Shown: positions 7,677 to 15,774, counted from the first letter of the stretch. The stretch is DNA of 22,544 nucleotides from an uncultured Demequina sp. (GCA_937925595.1 CALALQ010000336.1:1-22544); one strand, 5' to 3'. The notes: a model not told the origin generated them from the letters alone. Program-made: numbers and translations.

Positions 7677-7711
7677 AGCGTCGTGGATGACGGGCCTCAG
7701 CGGCCAGAACC

Positions 7712-7743
7712 CTGCACACGTGATCCTCGGTCCACGTCTGCAG
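7712..7743. terminator. Hairpin between convergent genes, possible bidirectional terminator
   Basis: CTGCACACGTG (7712-7722) and CACGTCTGCAG (7733-7743) form an 11-bp stem with one central mismatch and a 10-nt loop. It lies between the methyltransferase remnant (+) and the RarD gene (-), which converge here. No T tract follows on either side, so termination is inferred from position and structure only. Confidence 0.5.
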
Positions 7744-7752
7744 GGGACTGAA

Positions 7753-7781
7753 GCTGAGCGCCCTGCGGCTGAGCGCCCTGC
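7753..7781. repeat. Short tandem duplication
   Basis: GCTGAGCGCCCTGC occurs twice in tandem (7753-7766 and 7768-7781), separated by one G. It lies in the convergent intergenic region after the hairpin. No function is visible; it is likely a slippage product. Confidence 0.6.
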
Positions 7782-7814
7782 AACCGCGCGAGCAGCCGCC
7801 ACCGCACCCAAGCC

Positions 7815-8765
7815 CTAGACCGGCTCGGTGACCTCTCCGCTCTCGGCCGCCTTAGCGTCGGTCACGCGAGCGCGAGCGCGCCACGAGTCCACCGTGATGA
7901 GCACGAGCGCGACCCACACGAGGGCGAAGCCGGCCCAGCGCGCGGCGGGCATGGGCTCACCAAAGTAGGTCACTGCCAGCACGAACGACATCGTGGGCGC
8001 GATGTACTGCAGCAGCCCGGTGACGTTTAGCGGAAGGCGTCGCGCGCCCGCCGCGAACAGCAGCAGCGCACCAGCGGTCCACGTGCCCGTGGTGAGCAGC
8101 AGCGCGTCGTGGAGCGATCCGAGCCCCTCGCCGCTGTGCACGAACAGCGTGCGCTCGCCTGCCGCGTAGACAATGCCAAGCACAGCGATCGCAACGGGGA
8201 ATTGGAACGCGGTCTCCGCGGTGAGACCAGTGAGCGCGTCGACCTTGTGTCCCACGTCCTTCTTGATGAACGAGTACAGCCCAAATGTCACCGCGAGCGT
8301 GAGCGAGATCCACGGCAGCGCGCCCATGTCGAGCGCGATCGCGATCACGGCAACGGTCGCGATGCCGATCGCGATCCACTGCAGCCGGCGCAGCTTCTCC
8401 TTGAGGATGAGCACGCTAAGCGCCACGGTGATGAGCGGGTTGATGTAGTAGCCGAGCGACGTCGACGCAACCTGGTCCACGATCACCGCGTAGACCATGA
8501 CCCCCCAGTTGACAGCGATAAGGCCCGACGCTGCCACCAGTCGCCACATCACTCGCCTGTCGCGCGCCACGGCTCCAAGACGCGCCCATGCGCGTACAAA
8601 GGCCACGATCACGAGGCACACGATGAGGGAGGAGATCGATCGCCACGCCACGATCTCGAGGGCACCCGCCGGTTCGAGCCACGACATGAAGATGGGGAAG
8701 AAGCCCCAGATGACGTAGGCACTGATACCGAAGGTGAGGCCGCGCCTGTCCAGGGATTCAGTCAC
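7815..8765 (-). CDS. rarD: EamA/RarD family transporter
   Basis: A 316-residue inner-membrane protein with about ten transmembrane helices in two EamA repeats. The N-terminus (GLTFGISAYVIWGFFPIFMSWL) and the segments EIVAWR, NWGVMVYAV, LGYYINPL and QYIAPTMSFVLAV are the characteristic RarD pattern, which places it in the RarD ('chloramphenicol-sensitivity protein') branch of the drug/metabolite transporter superfamily. Its physiological substrate is not known for the family. The start is GTG at 8765; there is no strong ribosome binding site, so the message may be leaderless or poorly translated. It lies 51 nt downstream of the GH81 gene on the same strand and converges with the methyltransferase remnant. 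It is probably not functionally part of the glucan operon. Confidence 0.9.
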   Translation of the reverse strand: MTESLDRRGLTFGISAYVIWGFFPIFMSWLEPAGALEIVAWRSISSLIVCLVIVAFVRAWARLGAVARDRRVMWRLVAASGLIAVNWGVMVYAVIVDQVASTSLGYYINPLITVALSVLILKEKLRRLQWIAIGIATVAVIAIALDMGALPWISLTLAVTFGLYSFIKKDVGHKVDALTGLTAETAFQFPVAIAVLGIVYAAGERTLFVHSGEGLGSLHDALLLTTGTWTAGALLLFAAGARRLPLNVTGLLQYIAPTMSFVLAVTYFGEPMPAARWAGFALVWVALVLITVDSWRARARVTDAKAAESGEVTEPV

Positions 8766-8790
8766 TCAGCAATTGTCACACCCCACGAGA

Positions 8791-8815
8791 GTGCCGCCGC
8801 GCAGGGAACCGGCAC
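8791..8815 (-). terminator. Weak hairpin after the GH81 gene
   Basis: GTGCCG (8791-8796) pairs with CGGCAC (8810-8815) around a 13-nt loop, immediately after the GH81 stop and before the RarD start. There is no T tract. It may separate the glucan operon from rarD. Confidence 0.3.
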
Positions 8816-8816
8816 C

Positions 8817-10784
8817 TTAGATGGAGGCCACAAACGCGAGGAGGTAGGCGCGGGAGTTGGCGTCGTCGATAGCGGAGTCCGGCAGCTCGAGCGCGGCGTC
8901 CCATGCCCTGGCCTGCGCCTCGAGGCCGGACAGCGCCGAGTACATGAGCAGGTAATCCCCGAACTGAACCTGGGATCCGTTGGCGCTCGCCTCCGCGACA
9001 GAGCGGGAGATCTGGCCGGGATCGATGACGCCAAGGTAGGCGGGAGCGACAGGCGACATGGGGATGAGCTGGATGCCCAGCATCGCCGCGGGCTCCGCGC
9101 TGAACCACGTGGCGTAGTCGCGCTTGGACCCCCACTCGAGCACGGAGATCGTGTGGTCGAACTCAAGGAACGCTGACAGGTTGGGTGCGAGCCACAGCCG
9201 CCGGGTGGCTTCAGCCTCTGCGGAGAGCATCCACCGGGCGCGCGCCTCAAGCGCCGAATTCCCGCGCAGCTGCGCCCACAGCGCCACGCCATTCCACGCC
9301 GTCACCGCTTCCGAGCTCGACTCCTGATTGTTGGCATCCGCGAACGGGGCAAACCCCGAGGCCCACGAGTGCCCCTCGAAAGGATCGAAGGCGCGGATCG
9401 GTGGGAAGGCGGCCCCAGCGTCGGACGGGCCGCTCGCGATGTCCGCCGCCACCTGGTCAAGAACGGGCCCGATGTCAGCAAGCAGTTCCGCGTCCCCTTG
9501 CGCCGCGACGGCGGCCGCGTGGAGCAGGTATCCATAGTGGAAGTGGTGGTCGTTGAAGTCCTCGGAGCCAAAGGACGGCGTCATGCCCACCATGCCTTTG
9601 AGGCGCGGGTCATAGACGAAGCAGCGGCTCTCAGTGATCTCGCACCGCCCAGGATCCGCCCACTGCCTCAGCGCATCCGTGAGCGTGAGGCGAGCGAGCT
9701 CCTCGACATCGCTCTCGCCCAGCTCCTCCGCGATGAGCACGAGGTTCGCGAGGCGGAACAGCGCCTTCGCGCCAAAGTAGCTGTCAGAGGGGAGTGCGGC
9801 TTCGTTGATGATGTCCTGACGGACCGCGGCGCGAATCGCGGCCCGCTCGTCGGCGGTGAGGTGACTGAGGTCGAGCGAGCCGCGCGGGGCGACCGTAGGC
9901 ACCGGCCACGTCACCTTGCCCGCGGCACACACCGCGTACTCGCCGTGAATGGTCTGGTAGGTGCCCAGTTCGCAGGGCAGACCGGCGGCCGACGCTCGCT
10001 CGGCTGGCATGGTCAGCACAGTGTTCTCCGCGTACGTCAGGGTGGTGGTCGCCTCACGGCCGTCTGCCTCACCAGCCCAGCCCACGCCGAGCACCGGATC
10101 GCCCAGCGCCTTCGCGAACGCGACCGCGCTGGTGCCCTCCGGCACCGCAAACAGCTGCGCCGACCCGCCGTCGTCAAGGCTGATGACATCTCCTGCCACC
10201 TCGCCGTCGCGCACCAGGACGCCGTATCGACTCTGGCCAGTCACGGCCTCGCCCACCCCATCGCCCACCGCTTCGAAGGCGACGCTCAGGGTGATGGTGA
10301 CGTCAGCGTCGGCCGTGATGCCGACGACCGGCCAGCCCTGAGCGAGCGATATTCTCGCGTCGCCCATCGCGAGAATGACGCCGACCGGATCGGCGTGGGT
10401 GATCTCGCCAAAGTCCCGGGCCCCCTCGATCGTGGCGGTGACGTCCTCCACCCCGGGCGCGAGGATCGCATGGGCGCTCGCGACCGGGCGCGTGAGCCCC
10501 ATCGTGAAGCCGCCCTCGATTGGCGCGAACGACAGCGGCTTGGGGAACACCGGCAGCCCCGGGTCGCCGAACGCAAGCGACGAGTACCAGCGGTTGGTTG
10601 GCGGGATCACGCCTTCGCCAAGGCGCATCGGGACCTCCTTGCCCACACTGCGATGGGGGACCGTGATGGTCGGCTGGTTCTCGGGCGCGGTGGGCGAGGA
10701 CGCCTCTCCGGCTCCGGTGCACGCCGCAAGGGTGAGCGTCAGCACCGCAGCGCTCGCCGCGACGCAGACCCGGATGCGCGTCAC
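8817..10784 (-). CDS. GH81 endo-beta-1,3-glucanase, predicted lipoprotein
   Basis: A 655-residue glycoside hydrolase family 81 enzyme, which cleaves internal beta-1,3-glucan bonds by inversion. The N-terminus is a lipoprotein signal peptide with lipobox LAAC (Cys 22), so it should be anchored outside the membrane. Family hallmarks are PPTNRWYSSLAFGDPGLPVFPKPLSF near the start (about 61-86), DFNDHHFHYGYLLHAAAV (about 409-426) with the likely acid Asp 412, and NNQESSSEAVTAWNGVALW (about 485-503) with the likely base glutamate. The GTG start overlaps the stop of the adaptor gene upstream (GTGA), so it is translated with the GT2 and adaptor genes. By analogy with the cellulase BcsZ in cellulose operons, it probably trims or releases a beta-1,3-glucan made by the GT2 enzyme. 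A purely degradative role is the main alternative. Confidence 0.9.
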   Translation of the reverse strand: MTRIRVCVAASAAVLTLTLAACTGAGEASSPTAPENQPTITVPHRSVGKEVPMRLGEGVIPPTNRWYSSLAFGDPGLPVFPKPLSFAPIEGGFTMGLTRPVASAHAILAPGVEDVTATIEGARDFGEITHADPVGVILAMGDARISLAQGWPVVGITADADVTITLSVAFEAVGDGVGEAVTGQSRYGVLVRDGEVAGDVISLDDGGSAQLFAVPEGTSAVAFAKALGDPVLGVGWAGEADGREATTTLTYAENTVLTMPAERASAAGLPCELGTYQTIHGEYAVCAAGKVTWPVPTVAPRGSLDLSHLTADERAAIRAAVRQDIINEAALPSDSYFGAKALFRLANLVLIAEELGESDVEELARLTLTDALRQWADPGRCEITESRCFVYDPRLKGMVGMTPSFGSEDFNDHHFHYGYLLHAAAVAAQGDAELLADIGPVLDQVAADIASGPSDAGAAFPPIRAFDPFEGHSWASGFAPFADANNQESSSEAVTAWNGVALWAQLRGNSALEARARWMLSAEAEATRRLWLAPNLSAFLEFDHTISVLEWGSKRDYATWFSAEPAAMLGIQLIPMSPVAPAYLGVIDPGQISRSVAEASANGSQVQFGDYLLMYSALSGLEAQARAWDAALELPDSAIDDANSRAYLLAFVASI

Positions 10785-11506
10785 AGTCCTATCTTTCTCG
10801 CGAAATCGCTCAGAGCATCATGGAGACCCGCGAGCGGACCGTCCGAGCGCAGACTCAGGCTCGCGTCGAGTGGAGTGCCCGGCTTGATGAGCGGCGCGGG
10901 CTCGGCGCTCGCGAGGCCATCAGAGCGCACCACGGCGGTGACGTGAGCCTGGCCGTCGATGGTCTCGACCGTGAGGTCGGTGACCATGCCGGAGAATGCG
11001 GTGTTGTCCGGCAGGCGCAGATCCACGGAGGCGCCATCCTCGATGCGGGCGAAGTCGCGGGGCGTGAGGATGAACAGCGCGGTGGCGAACAGCGAGCCGT
11101 TGGCGTCGATTGTCGCGAGCACGGAGCCGGGAGCGACGTACGAGCCCTCCGTGGGGTCGATCGTCGAGACCACCCCGTCCGTCGACGCGCGGATGACAAG
11201 CGTGCCGTCCGACTGGACGGAGTTCTGTCCAGGGATCACGAAGCCGTTGGCGATGTCCCGCTCGAGCTGGAGGCTGCGCACCACGAACATGCGCTGGCCC
11301 TCGGTGACGGAGTCGCCCTCCGAGACAAAGGAGTCCTCGACGATCCCGCCGTAATCCGTGCCCACCGTGTGGTGCTGGGCGGCGATCTGCGCCGAGGCGC
11401 TCATGACGTGCATCTGCCGCTGGTTGAACACGAGGGTCGCGCCGGCGGTGAGGAGCAGCACCAGCACCAGTCCGGCGAACAGCTTGAGCCGATTGGCCCA
11501 GGTCAT
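10781..11506 (-). CDS. HlyD-like single-pass membrane adaptor of exopolysaccharide synthase
   Basis: A 241-residue protein with one N-terminal transmembrane helix (about 8-27, LFAGLVLVLLLTAGATLVF) and an extracytoplasmic part resembling the membrane-fusion/HlyD fold: two half-motifs of a lipoyl-like domain (GGIVEDSFVSEGDSVTEGQ and DGVVSTIDPTEGSYVAPGSVLATI) and a following beta-rich domain (FARIEDGASVDLRLPD). Similar adaptors accompany GT2 synthases such as alginate Alg44. It lies between the GT2 and GH81 genes with 4-nt overlaps on both sides (ATGA and GTGA). It could form the exit path for nascent polymer across the envelope. No PilZ domain is visible, so c-di-GMP binding by this protein is not supported. 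Confidence 0.8.
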   Translation of the reverse strand: MTWANRLKLFAGLVLVLLLTAGATLVFNQRQMHVMSASAQIAAQHHTVGTDYGGIVEDSFVSEGDSVTEGQRMFVVRSLQLERDIANGFVIPGQNSVQSDGTLVIRASTDGVVSTIDPTEGSYVAPGSVLATIDANGSLFATALFILTPRDFARIEDGASVDLRLPDNTAFSGMVTDLTVETIDGQAHVTAVVRSDGLASAEPAPLIKPGTPLDASLSLRSDGPLAGLHDALSDFARKIGL

Positions 11507-13134
11507 GCGACCACCTCCAATGGCCGGGCCACAACGGTCACGGGAGCAGGGCGCTCAGGTGAGTCAGCGTCGGGCGTCTCTGGGTACAGGGGCAGGCCCT
11601 TGCGCAGGGTGTTGGCCTCGCGCCGGGCCGTGAGCATGAAGCCGCCAAGGATGAAGGTGTTGGTGAGGTTCCACGCCGTGGCGAGGGTGACGAGGCCGTT
11701 GTCGACGTCGCGCCAGATCGCCACGAGTGACGTGATGACGAGGAACACGAAGAACAGGGTCTGGGGAATGATGAAGTTGAACGGCGACGAGCCGCGAGCG
11801 GTGCCCGTCGCCTGCCAGCCCACGTCCTTGGCCTTGATGACGTTGAGCAGCGCCTTGATGTAGATGGGGAAGGAGACCGTCGCGAGCGTGAGCGTCTGCC
11901 AGCGGAACGATCCCACCGTGTACCAGGCGAGCAGGATCTGCATGAGGTAGAAGCCCGCGTAGTAGAGGAACCAGGTCGCCACGGAGATGGACAGGTTCAT
12001 GGGGCGCAGGTCGAAGTAGATCTCAAGCGGCGGCACCAGCAGCAGGATGAACGGGCAGATGCCCGTGAGGTAGAACGACGCCGTCACAAGGTACTGAATG
12101 CGCTGGTCGACGCTGAGGCGGCGGCGCGGGTTCATGGGATTGTGGGTGAGCAGGATCTCGAAGCCGCCGGTGGCCCAGCGCAGCTGCTGCTTCGAGTACG
12201 CCTCGACGGTCTCCGGCGCATCGCCCACCGCGAGCACCGTGGGGATGTACACGGAGCGCCAGCCGCGCTCATGAAGGGTGAGCGAGGTCCACACGTCCTC
12301 TGACTTCGAGTTGGTGTACATGCCGCCGATGTCATCGATCGCCTTGCGCCGGAACACCACATTGGTGCCTACACAGAAGGCGGCATTGAAGCGGTTCCGT
12401 CCGGGCTGGATGAAGCGGTAGAAGACGGCCTGCATGTAGGCGGCGCCGCGAGCGATGGTGGTGTGGAGGTTGCCGTAAGTCTGCGGGGTCTGCACAAAGG
12501 CGACCTTGGGATCCACGAAGAACGGCAGCGTCTCCACCAGGAAGTCCGGGTGGGGCACGAAGTCCGCGTCGAAGATCGCGAAGAAGTCCCCCTTGGCGAG
12601 CGTGAGCGCATGATTGACGTTTCCCGCCTTCGCGCCGCCCGAGCTGAGCCGGCGCACGTAGCGCGCTCCCTCCTCGCTCGCCATCTCGCGCACCTCGTCG
12701 CTGCGGCCGTCATCGAGTACCCACGTGCGATGCCGGCCCTTGATGGCGACTGCCGCGCGCACCGTGCGGCGAATCACGTCGATGTCCTCGCCGTAGACGG
12801 TCACGAAGACGTCCACGTAGACGCGCTGATCATCGATCTGCAGCGGCCACTCCTGCGGCTGCCCCGCGCTTGCGCGGCCGAACAGCAGCCGCCTGGTGCG
12901 GTGATACGCGAAGTCGCGAGGGTCGACGCTTCCCGCGAGGATGGTCCACATCGCGAGCAGCGCGTGGCCCACGAGGATGCTCTCCGCGCCGATGACCATC
13001 ACGTAAGGAAGCAGGTCGCCGCGGTTTGCGGGATTGAGCAGGAAGCCCGAGTACACGAGGATTCCCAGCGTCGAGACGAGCACCAGCAAGGTCATGACCG
13101 GCGAGTGCGCGCCAGTTCGTTCGTGGTCCGCCAT
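11503..13134 (-). CDS. Processive GT2 membrane glycosyltransferase, predicted curdlan/beta-glucan synthase
   Basis: A 543-residue polytopic glycosyltransferase family 2 protein of the BcsA/CrdS type. Two N-terminal helices (about 12-33, 43-68) precede a cytoplasmic catalytic domain with VDVFVTVYGED (about 107-117), VLDDG (139-143), the metal-binding DAD (189-191), SED (278-280, equivalent to the TED motif) and QQLRW (316-320). Further helices follow (about 350-374, 385-405, 455-475, 482-503). These are the signatures of a processive beta-glycan synthase that extrudes its polymer. No PilZ domain follows, unlike cellulose synthase. Because it is co-translated with an HlyD-like adaptor and a GH81 beta-1,3-glucanase, the product is most likely a beta-1,3-glucan. 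Cellulose or hyaluronan-like polymers cannot be excluded. The ATG is preceded by GGGGGA, six bases away. Confidence 0.85.
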   Translation of the reverse strand: MADHERTGAHSPVMTLLVLVSTLGILVYSGFLLNPANRGDLLPYVMVIGAESILVGHALLAMWTILAGSVDPRDFAYHRTRRLLFGRASAGQPQEWPLQIDDQRVYVDVFVTVYGEDIDVIRRTVRAAVAIKGRHRTWVLDDGRSDEVREMASEEGARYVRRLSSGGAKAGNVNHALTLAKGDFFAIFDADFVPHPDFLVETLPFFVDPKVAFVQTPQTYGNLHTTIARGAAYMQAVFYRFIQPGRNRFNAAFCVGTNVVFRRKAIDDIGGMYTNSKSEDVWTSLTLHERGWRSVYIPTVLAVGDAPETVEAYSKQQLRWATGGFEILLTHNPMNPRRRLSVDQRIQYLVTASFYLTGICPFILLLVPPLEIYFDLRPMNLSISVATWFLYYAGFYLMQILLAWYTVGSFRWQTLTLATVSFPIYIKALLNVIKAKDVGWQATGTARGSSPFNFIIPQTLFFVFLVITSLVAIWRDVDNGLVTLATAWNLTNTFILGGFMLTARREANTLRKGLPLYPETPDADSPERPAPVTVVARPLEVVA

Positions 13135-13140
13135 GTGATT

Positions 13141-13262
13141 CCCCCATGGATCTTGAGGGGGAGCGAACCGCTCCCCCGGAAGGTGTGGTTCGACGACTTT
13201 GGCGGTGGCGCATGAGCGCCCTGCGTGCTGCCGGATTGCCCGGCTCTTTCGAGCGTAAGTCG
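13141..13262 (-). promoter_or_regulatory. Structured leader of the GT2 operon with possible ribosome-site switch
   Basis: On the minus strand the leader can form a closing stem (AAGTCG 13257-13262 with CGACTT 13194-13199). It encloses a GAAA-tetraloop hairpin (13243-13254), a GCCGG/CCGGC hairpin (13230-13244, overlapping the former by two bases) and a GGCGC/GCGCC hairpin (13207-13220). Nearer the gene is a 9-bp hairpin (13157-13165 with 13169-13177), whose gene-proximal arm ends in CCCCC. That arm could instead pair with the GGGGG ribosome binding site at 13141-13145. Mutually exclusive pairing is the layout of a translational riboswitch. It does not match the c-di-GMP-I consensus or any other class I know. 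Confidence 0.4.
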
Positions 13263-13279
13263 GTTCTGGGGCTCGTGGG

Positions 13280-13293
13280 TAACAGGTGTGTTA
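13280..13293. promoter_or_regulatory. Dyad upstream of the GT2 leader, candidate operator
   Basis: TAACA-GGTG-TGTTA is a perfect 5+5 inverted repeat, AT-rich in GC-rich surroundings, about 146 nt upstream of the GT2 start and just before the structured leader. It is a plausible transcription factor site or part of a promoter region. The binding protein is unknown. Confidence 0.35.
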
Positions 13294-13317
13294 ACTCTTT
13301 CCGACCCCCGCCCGCCC

Positions 13318-13440
13318 CTCCTCGCGGCCCTCCTCCACACAAATTGCCGTGCCGACCGAGCGGTCAGAACTGTGTGCCCTGGTAGAAGCCCCGGGCCTGT
13401 GAAGCGACAGGCGAAATGTGTGGAGGAGGGCCGCGGGGAG
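13318..13440. repeat. Imperfect 24-bp inverted repeat enclosing a folded 75-nt centre
   Basis: The arm at 13318-13341 is the reverse complement of 13417-13440 with a single difference, which would be a U-G pair in RNA. The 75-nt centre contains further small palindromes: GACCG/CGGTC near 13354-13365 and GCCTGT/ACAGGC near 13395-13412. It lies between the divergent glucan leader and the end of cysN. Length and symmetry suggest a small palindromic mobile element (MITE-like) or a structured RNA. No transposase or target duplication is evident. Confidence 0.65.
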
Positions 13441-13483
13441 GCCGACGCTGGGTCCAGCTGGGAGGCCGACGCTGGGTCCAGCT
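13436..13483. repeat. Perfect 24-bp tandem duplication after cysN
   Basis: A 24-bp unit beginning GGGAGGCCGACG occurs twice head to tail (13436-13459, 13460-13483). Each unit ends in a small hairpin GCTGG-GT-CCAGC. It directly follows the 3' end of cysN on the minus strand and abuts the right arm of the inverted repeat. It could contribute to transcription termination of the cys operon. Confidence 0.7.
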
Positions 13484-13495
13484 TGCCCGCCCCGC

Positions 13496-14860
13496 TCAGA
13501 TGCTGAGGTAGCCGTCGACTCCGGTTCCGGGGGTCGCGGCGCGAGCGGTGCCCGCGGCAAGGGTGTTGCCGTCCTGCGGGTCCACGAGGCAGAACGCTCC
13601 CGTGCGGCGGTGCTTGTCGTAGTCCTCGATCGCGAGCGGCTGCGCGAGCTGCAGCGTCACCACACCAATGTCATTGAGTTCAAGCTCATCACCGGGCACG
13701 ATCGACGCGTCAAGCGTGCCACCCGGCAGCGTGACATCGAGCTTGCCGTCGATGCCCACGACCATCGCCTGCACCAGCGCCGATCCGTGCTGCACGAGCA
13801 CGCGGTCGCGCAGTCGCAGCGGCCGCTCGGCGAGCCAGGCGACATGCGCCGCGAAGTTCTTGACCGGAATCGCCGCGTCACCCGCGGCGCTCAGCAGATC
13901 CCCGCGCGCCACGTCCACGTCGTCTGCCAGCCGCAGCGCGACGGAGGCGCCGGCGGGAGCCTCGGTGAGTGGGCCGTCGGCCGTATCGATGCCCGCGACC
14001 GTGGTGACGCGACCGGACGGCTGCACCGTCACCGCATCGCCAACGCGCACCGTGCCCTCGGTGACCTGGCCGGCGTAGCCGCGGTACTCGCGGTACTCGG
14101 GAGAGATCGCGGCGTCCTGGGGGCGCAGCACGTACTGCACAGGGAGTCTCCAGCCGCCCGACGCTGCGGCCGCCAGATCATCGGCGCTCGGCAGGGTCTC
14201 GAGCAGGTCGAGCACCGTAGGGCCGTCGTACCACTGCGTGCGGGCGGAGCGCTCCACCACGTTGTCGCCCACGAGCGCGCTGACGGGCACCGCGATCGCA
14301 TCGGGAAGCCCGAGCTTGGCCGCGTGCTCCTCGACGTCCTTCGCGATTGCCAGGAACGGCTCCTCCGCATAGTCGACGAGGTCGATCTTGTTCACCGCGA
14401 CGATCACGTGGGGAACGCGCAGCAGCGCGGCGACCGCGAGGTGGCGGCGAGTCTGCTCCACGACGCCGTAGCGGACGTCGACGAGCACGATGATCGCGTC
14501 AGCCGTCGAGGCGCCGGTCACGGTGTTGCGGGTGTACTGCACGTGGCCGGGGCAGTCGGCAAGGATGAAGGTGCGCGCGGGGGTGGAGAAGTAGCGGTAG
14601 GCGACGTCGATGGTGATGCCCTGCTCTCGCTCGGCGCGCAGGCCGTCCGTGAGCAGCGCGAGGTCCACCGTCTCCGCGCCGCGAGCCTTGGACACGCGCT
14701 CGACGGCTTCATAGGCGTCGGCGAGGATCGACTTGGTGTCGTACAGGAGGCGACCCACCAGGGTGGACTTGCCGTCGTCGACAGAGCCGGCGGTCGCGAA
14801 GCGCAACAGCGAGGTGGTGCGGGTCTGGGAGTCGGGGCGTTCCTCAAGCGTGGCGGTCAT
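13496..14860 (-). CDS. cysN: Sulfate adenylyltransferase large subunit (GTPase)
   Basis: CysN is the GTPase subunit of ATP sulfurylase; it couples GTP hydrolysis to formation of adenosine 5'-phosphosulfate (APS) from sulfate and ATP by CysD. The 454-residue protein has an EF-Tu-like GTPase domain with P-loop GSVDDGKS (25-32), DCPGH (102-106) and NKID (157-160), then beta-barrel domains. The length matches CysN alone; no C-terminal APS kinase (CysC) domain is present. The ATG at 14860 overlaps the cysD stop by one base (TGATG). An open frame continues upstream, but the P-loop position and the overlap fix this start. It is the last gene of the sir-cysH-cysD-cysN operon. Confidence 0.97.
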   Translation of the reverse strand: MTATLEERPDSQTRTTSLLRFATAGSVDDGKSTLVGRLLYDTKSILADAYEAVERVSKARGAETVDLALLTDGLRAEREQGITIDVAYRYFSTPARTFILADCPGHVQYTRNTVTGASTADAIIVLVDVRYGVVEQTRRHLAVAALLRVPHVIVAVNKIDLVDYAEEPFLAIAKDVEEHAAKLGLPDAIAVPVSALVGDNVVERSARTQWYDGPTVLDLLETLPSADDLAAAASGGWRLPVQYVLRPQDAAISPEYREYRGYAGQVTEGTVRVGDAVTVQPSGRVTTVAGIDTADGPLTEAPAGASVALRLADDVDVARGDLLSAAGDAAIPVKNFAAHVAWLAERPLRLRDRVLVQHGSALVQAMVVGIDGKLDVTLPGGTLDASIVPGDELELNDIGVVTLQLAQPLAIEDYDKHRRTGAFCLVDPQDGNTLAAGTARAATPGTGVDGYLSI

Positions 14861-15774
14861 CAGAAGTACCCCTCCTTCTTGCGGTCCTCCATGGCGGCCT
14901 CGCTGAGGCGATCGTCGGCGCGGGTTGCGCCGCGCTCGGTGAGCCGCGTCGCCGCGACCTCCGCAATGACGTCCGCGACCGTGGTCGCGGTGGACTCCAC
15001 CGCACCCGTGCAGGACGCGTCGCCAACGGTGCGATACCGAACAGACTTCGTGACCACAGCGTCGGACTCCTTCATGGGGACCGCCGGGTGAGGCGTGAGG
15101 AGCATTCCGTCGCGCTCGAAGACCGGCCGCTCGTGGGCGAAGTACAGGGTGGGCAGCTCGATGTTCTCGCGCTCGATGTAGCGCCACACGTCGAGCTCGG
15201 TCCAGTTGCTGAGCGGGAAGACGCGCACGTGCTGGCCGGGCAGATGGCGCGGGTTGTAGAGGTTCCACAGTTCGGGGCGCTGATTGCGCGGGTCCCACTG
15301 GCCGAACTCGTCGCGCAGCGACACCACTCGCTCCTTGGCGCGGGCCTTCTCCTCGTCGCGGCGTGCGCCGCCGAACACCACGTCGTAGCCGTGACCCGTG
15401 ATCGCGTCGAGCAGCGGCACGGTCTGCAGCGGATTGCGGGTGCCGTCGGGGCGCTCGCGGAGGCGGCCGTCGTCGATGTAGTCCTGTACGGAAGCGACCT
15501 GCAGCCGCAGGCCCAGTCGCTCGACGGTCGCATCGCGGAACGCGATGACCTCATCGAAGTTGTGGCCCGTGTCGACGTGGAGCAGCTCCACCGGCACGCG
15601 ACCTGGCCAGAACGCCTTTGTCGCGAGGTGCAGCACCACCACGGAGTCCTTGCCGCCGCTGAACAGGATGACCGGCTTGCGCGCGGTCGCGACGGCCTCG
15701 CGAATGATGTGGATGCCTTCAGCCTCGAGGGCGTCGAGCGTCGTGCGAGCAGGGGAGGCGGTGTCGATGCTCAC
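14860..15774 (-). CDS. cysD: Sulfate adenylyltransferase small subunit
   Basis: CysD is the catalytic subunit of ATP sulfurylase and makes APS with CysN. The 304-residue product has the PP-loop ATPase motif FSGGKDS (38-44), then LLHVDTGHNFDEVIAFRD, GGARRDEEKARAKER and VFPLSNWTELDVWRYIERE, all characteristic of CysD. The C-terminal end DRKKEGYF is also typical. The GTG at 15774 is chosen because it overlaps the cysH stop (GTGA) and gives the family length. The frame is open further upstream but runs antiparallel to nothing conserved. Confidence 0.97.
   Translation of the reverse strand: MSIDTASPARTTLDALEAEGIHIIREAVATARKPVILFSGGKDSVVVLHLATKAFWPGRVPVELLHVDTGHNFDEVIAFRDATVERLGLRLQVASVQDYIDDGRLRERPDGTRNPLQTVPLLDAITGHGYDVVFGGARRDEEKARAKERVVSLRDEFGQWDPRNQRPELWNLYNPRHLPGQHVRVFPLSNWTELDVWRYIERENIELPTLYFAHERPVFERDGMLLTPHPAVPMKESDAVVTKSVRYRTVGDASCTGAVESTATTVADVIAEVAATRLTERGATRADDRLSEAAMEDRKKEGYF

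Noticed and set aside
11503..13134. Cellulose synthase (BcsA) assignment for the GT2 protein
   Set aside because: No C-terminal PilZ domain, no bcsB-like gene and a beta-1,3-specific GH81 in the operon, so cellulose is not the leading hypothesis.
13141..13262. c-di-GMP-I (GEMM) riboswitch in the GT2 leader
   Set aside because: A GAAA tetraloop hairpin and a GGGCAA stretch are present, but the motif order and the GCAAAGCC core of that class are missing, so only an unassigned structured leader is reported.
13418..15091. 557-codon open frame on the plus strand opposite cysN and cysD
   Set aside because: Shadow of the conserved cys genes. Its start lies in the intergenic inverted repeat and no protein motifs are present.
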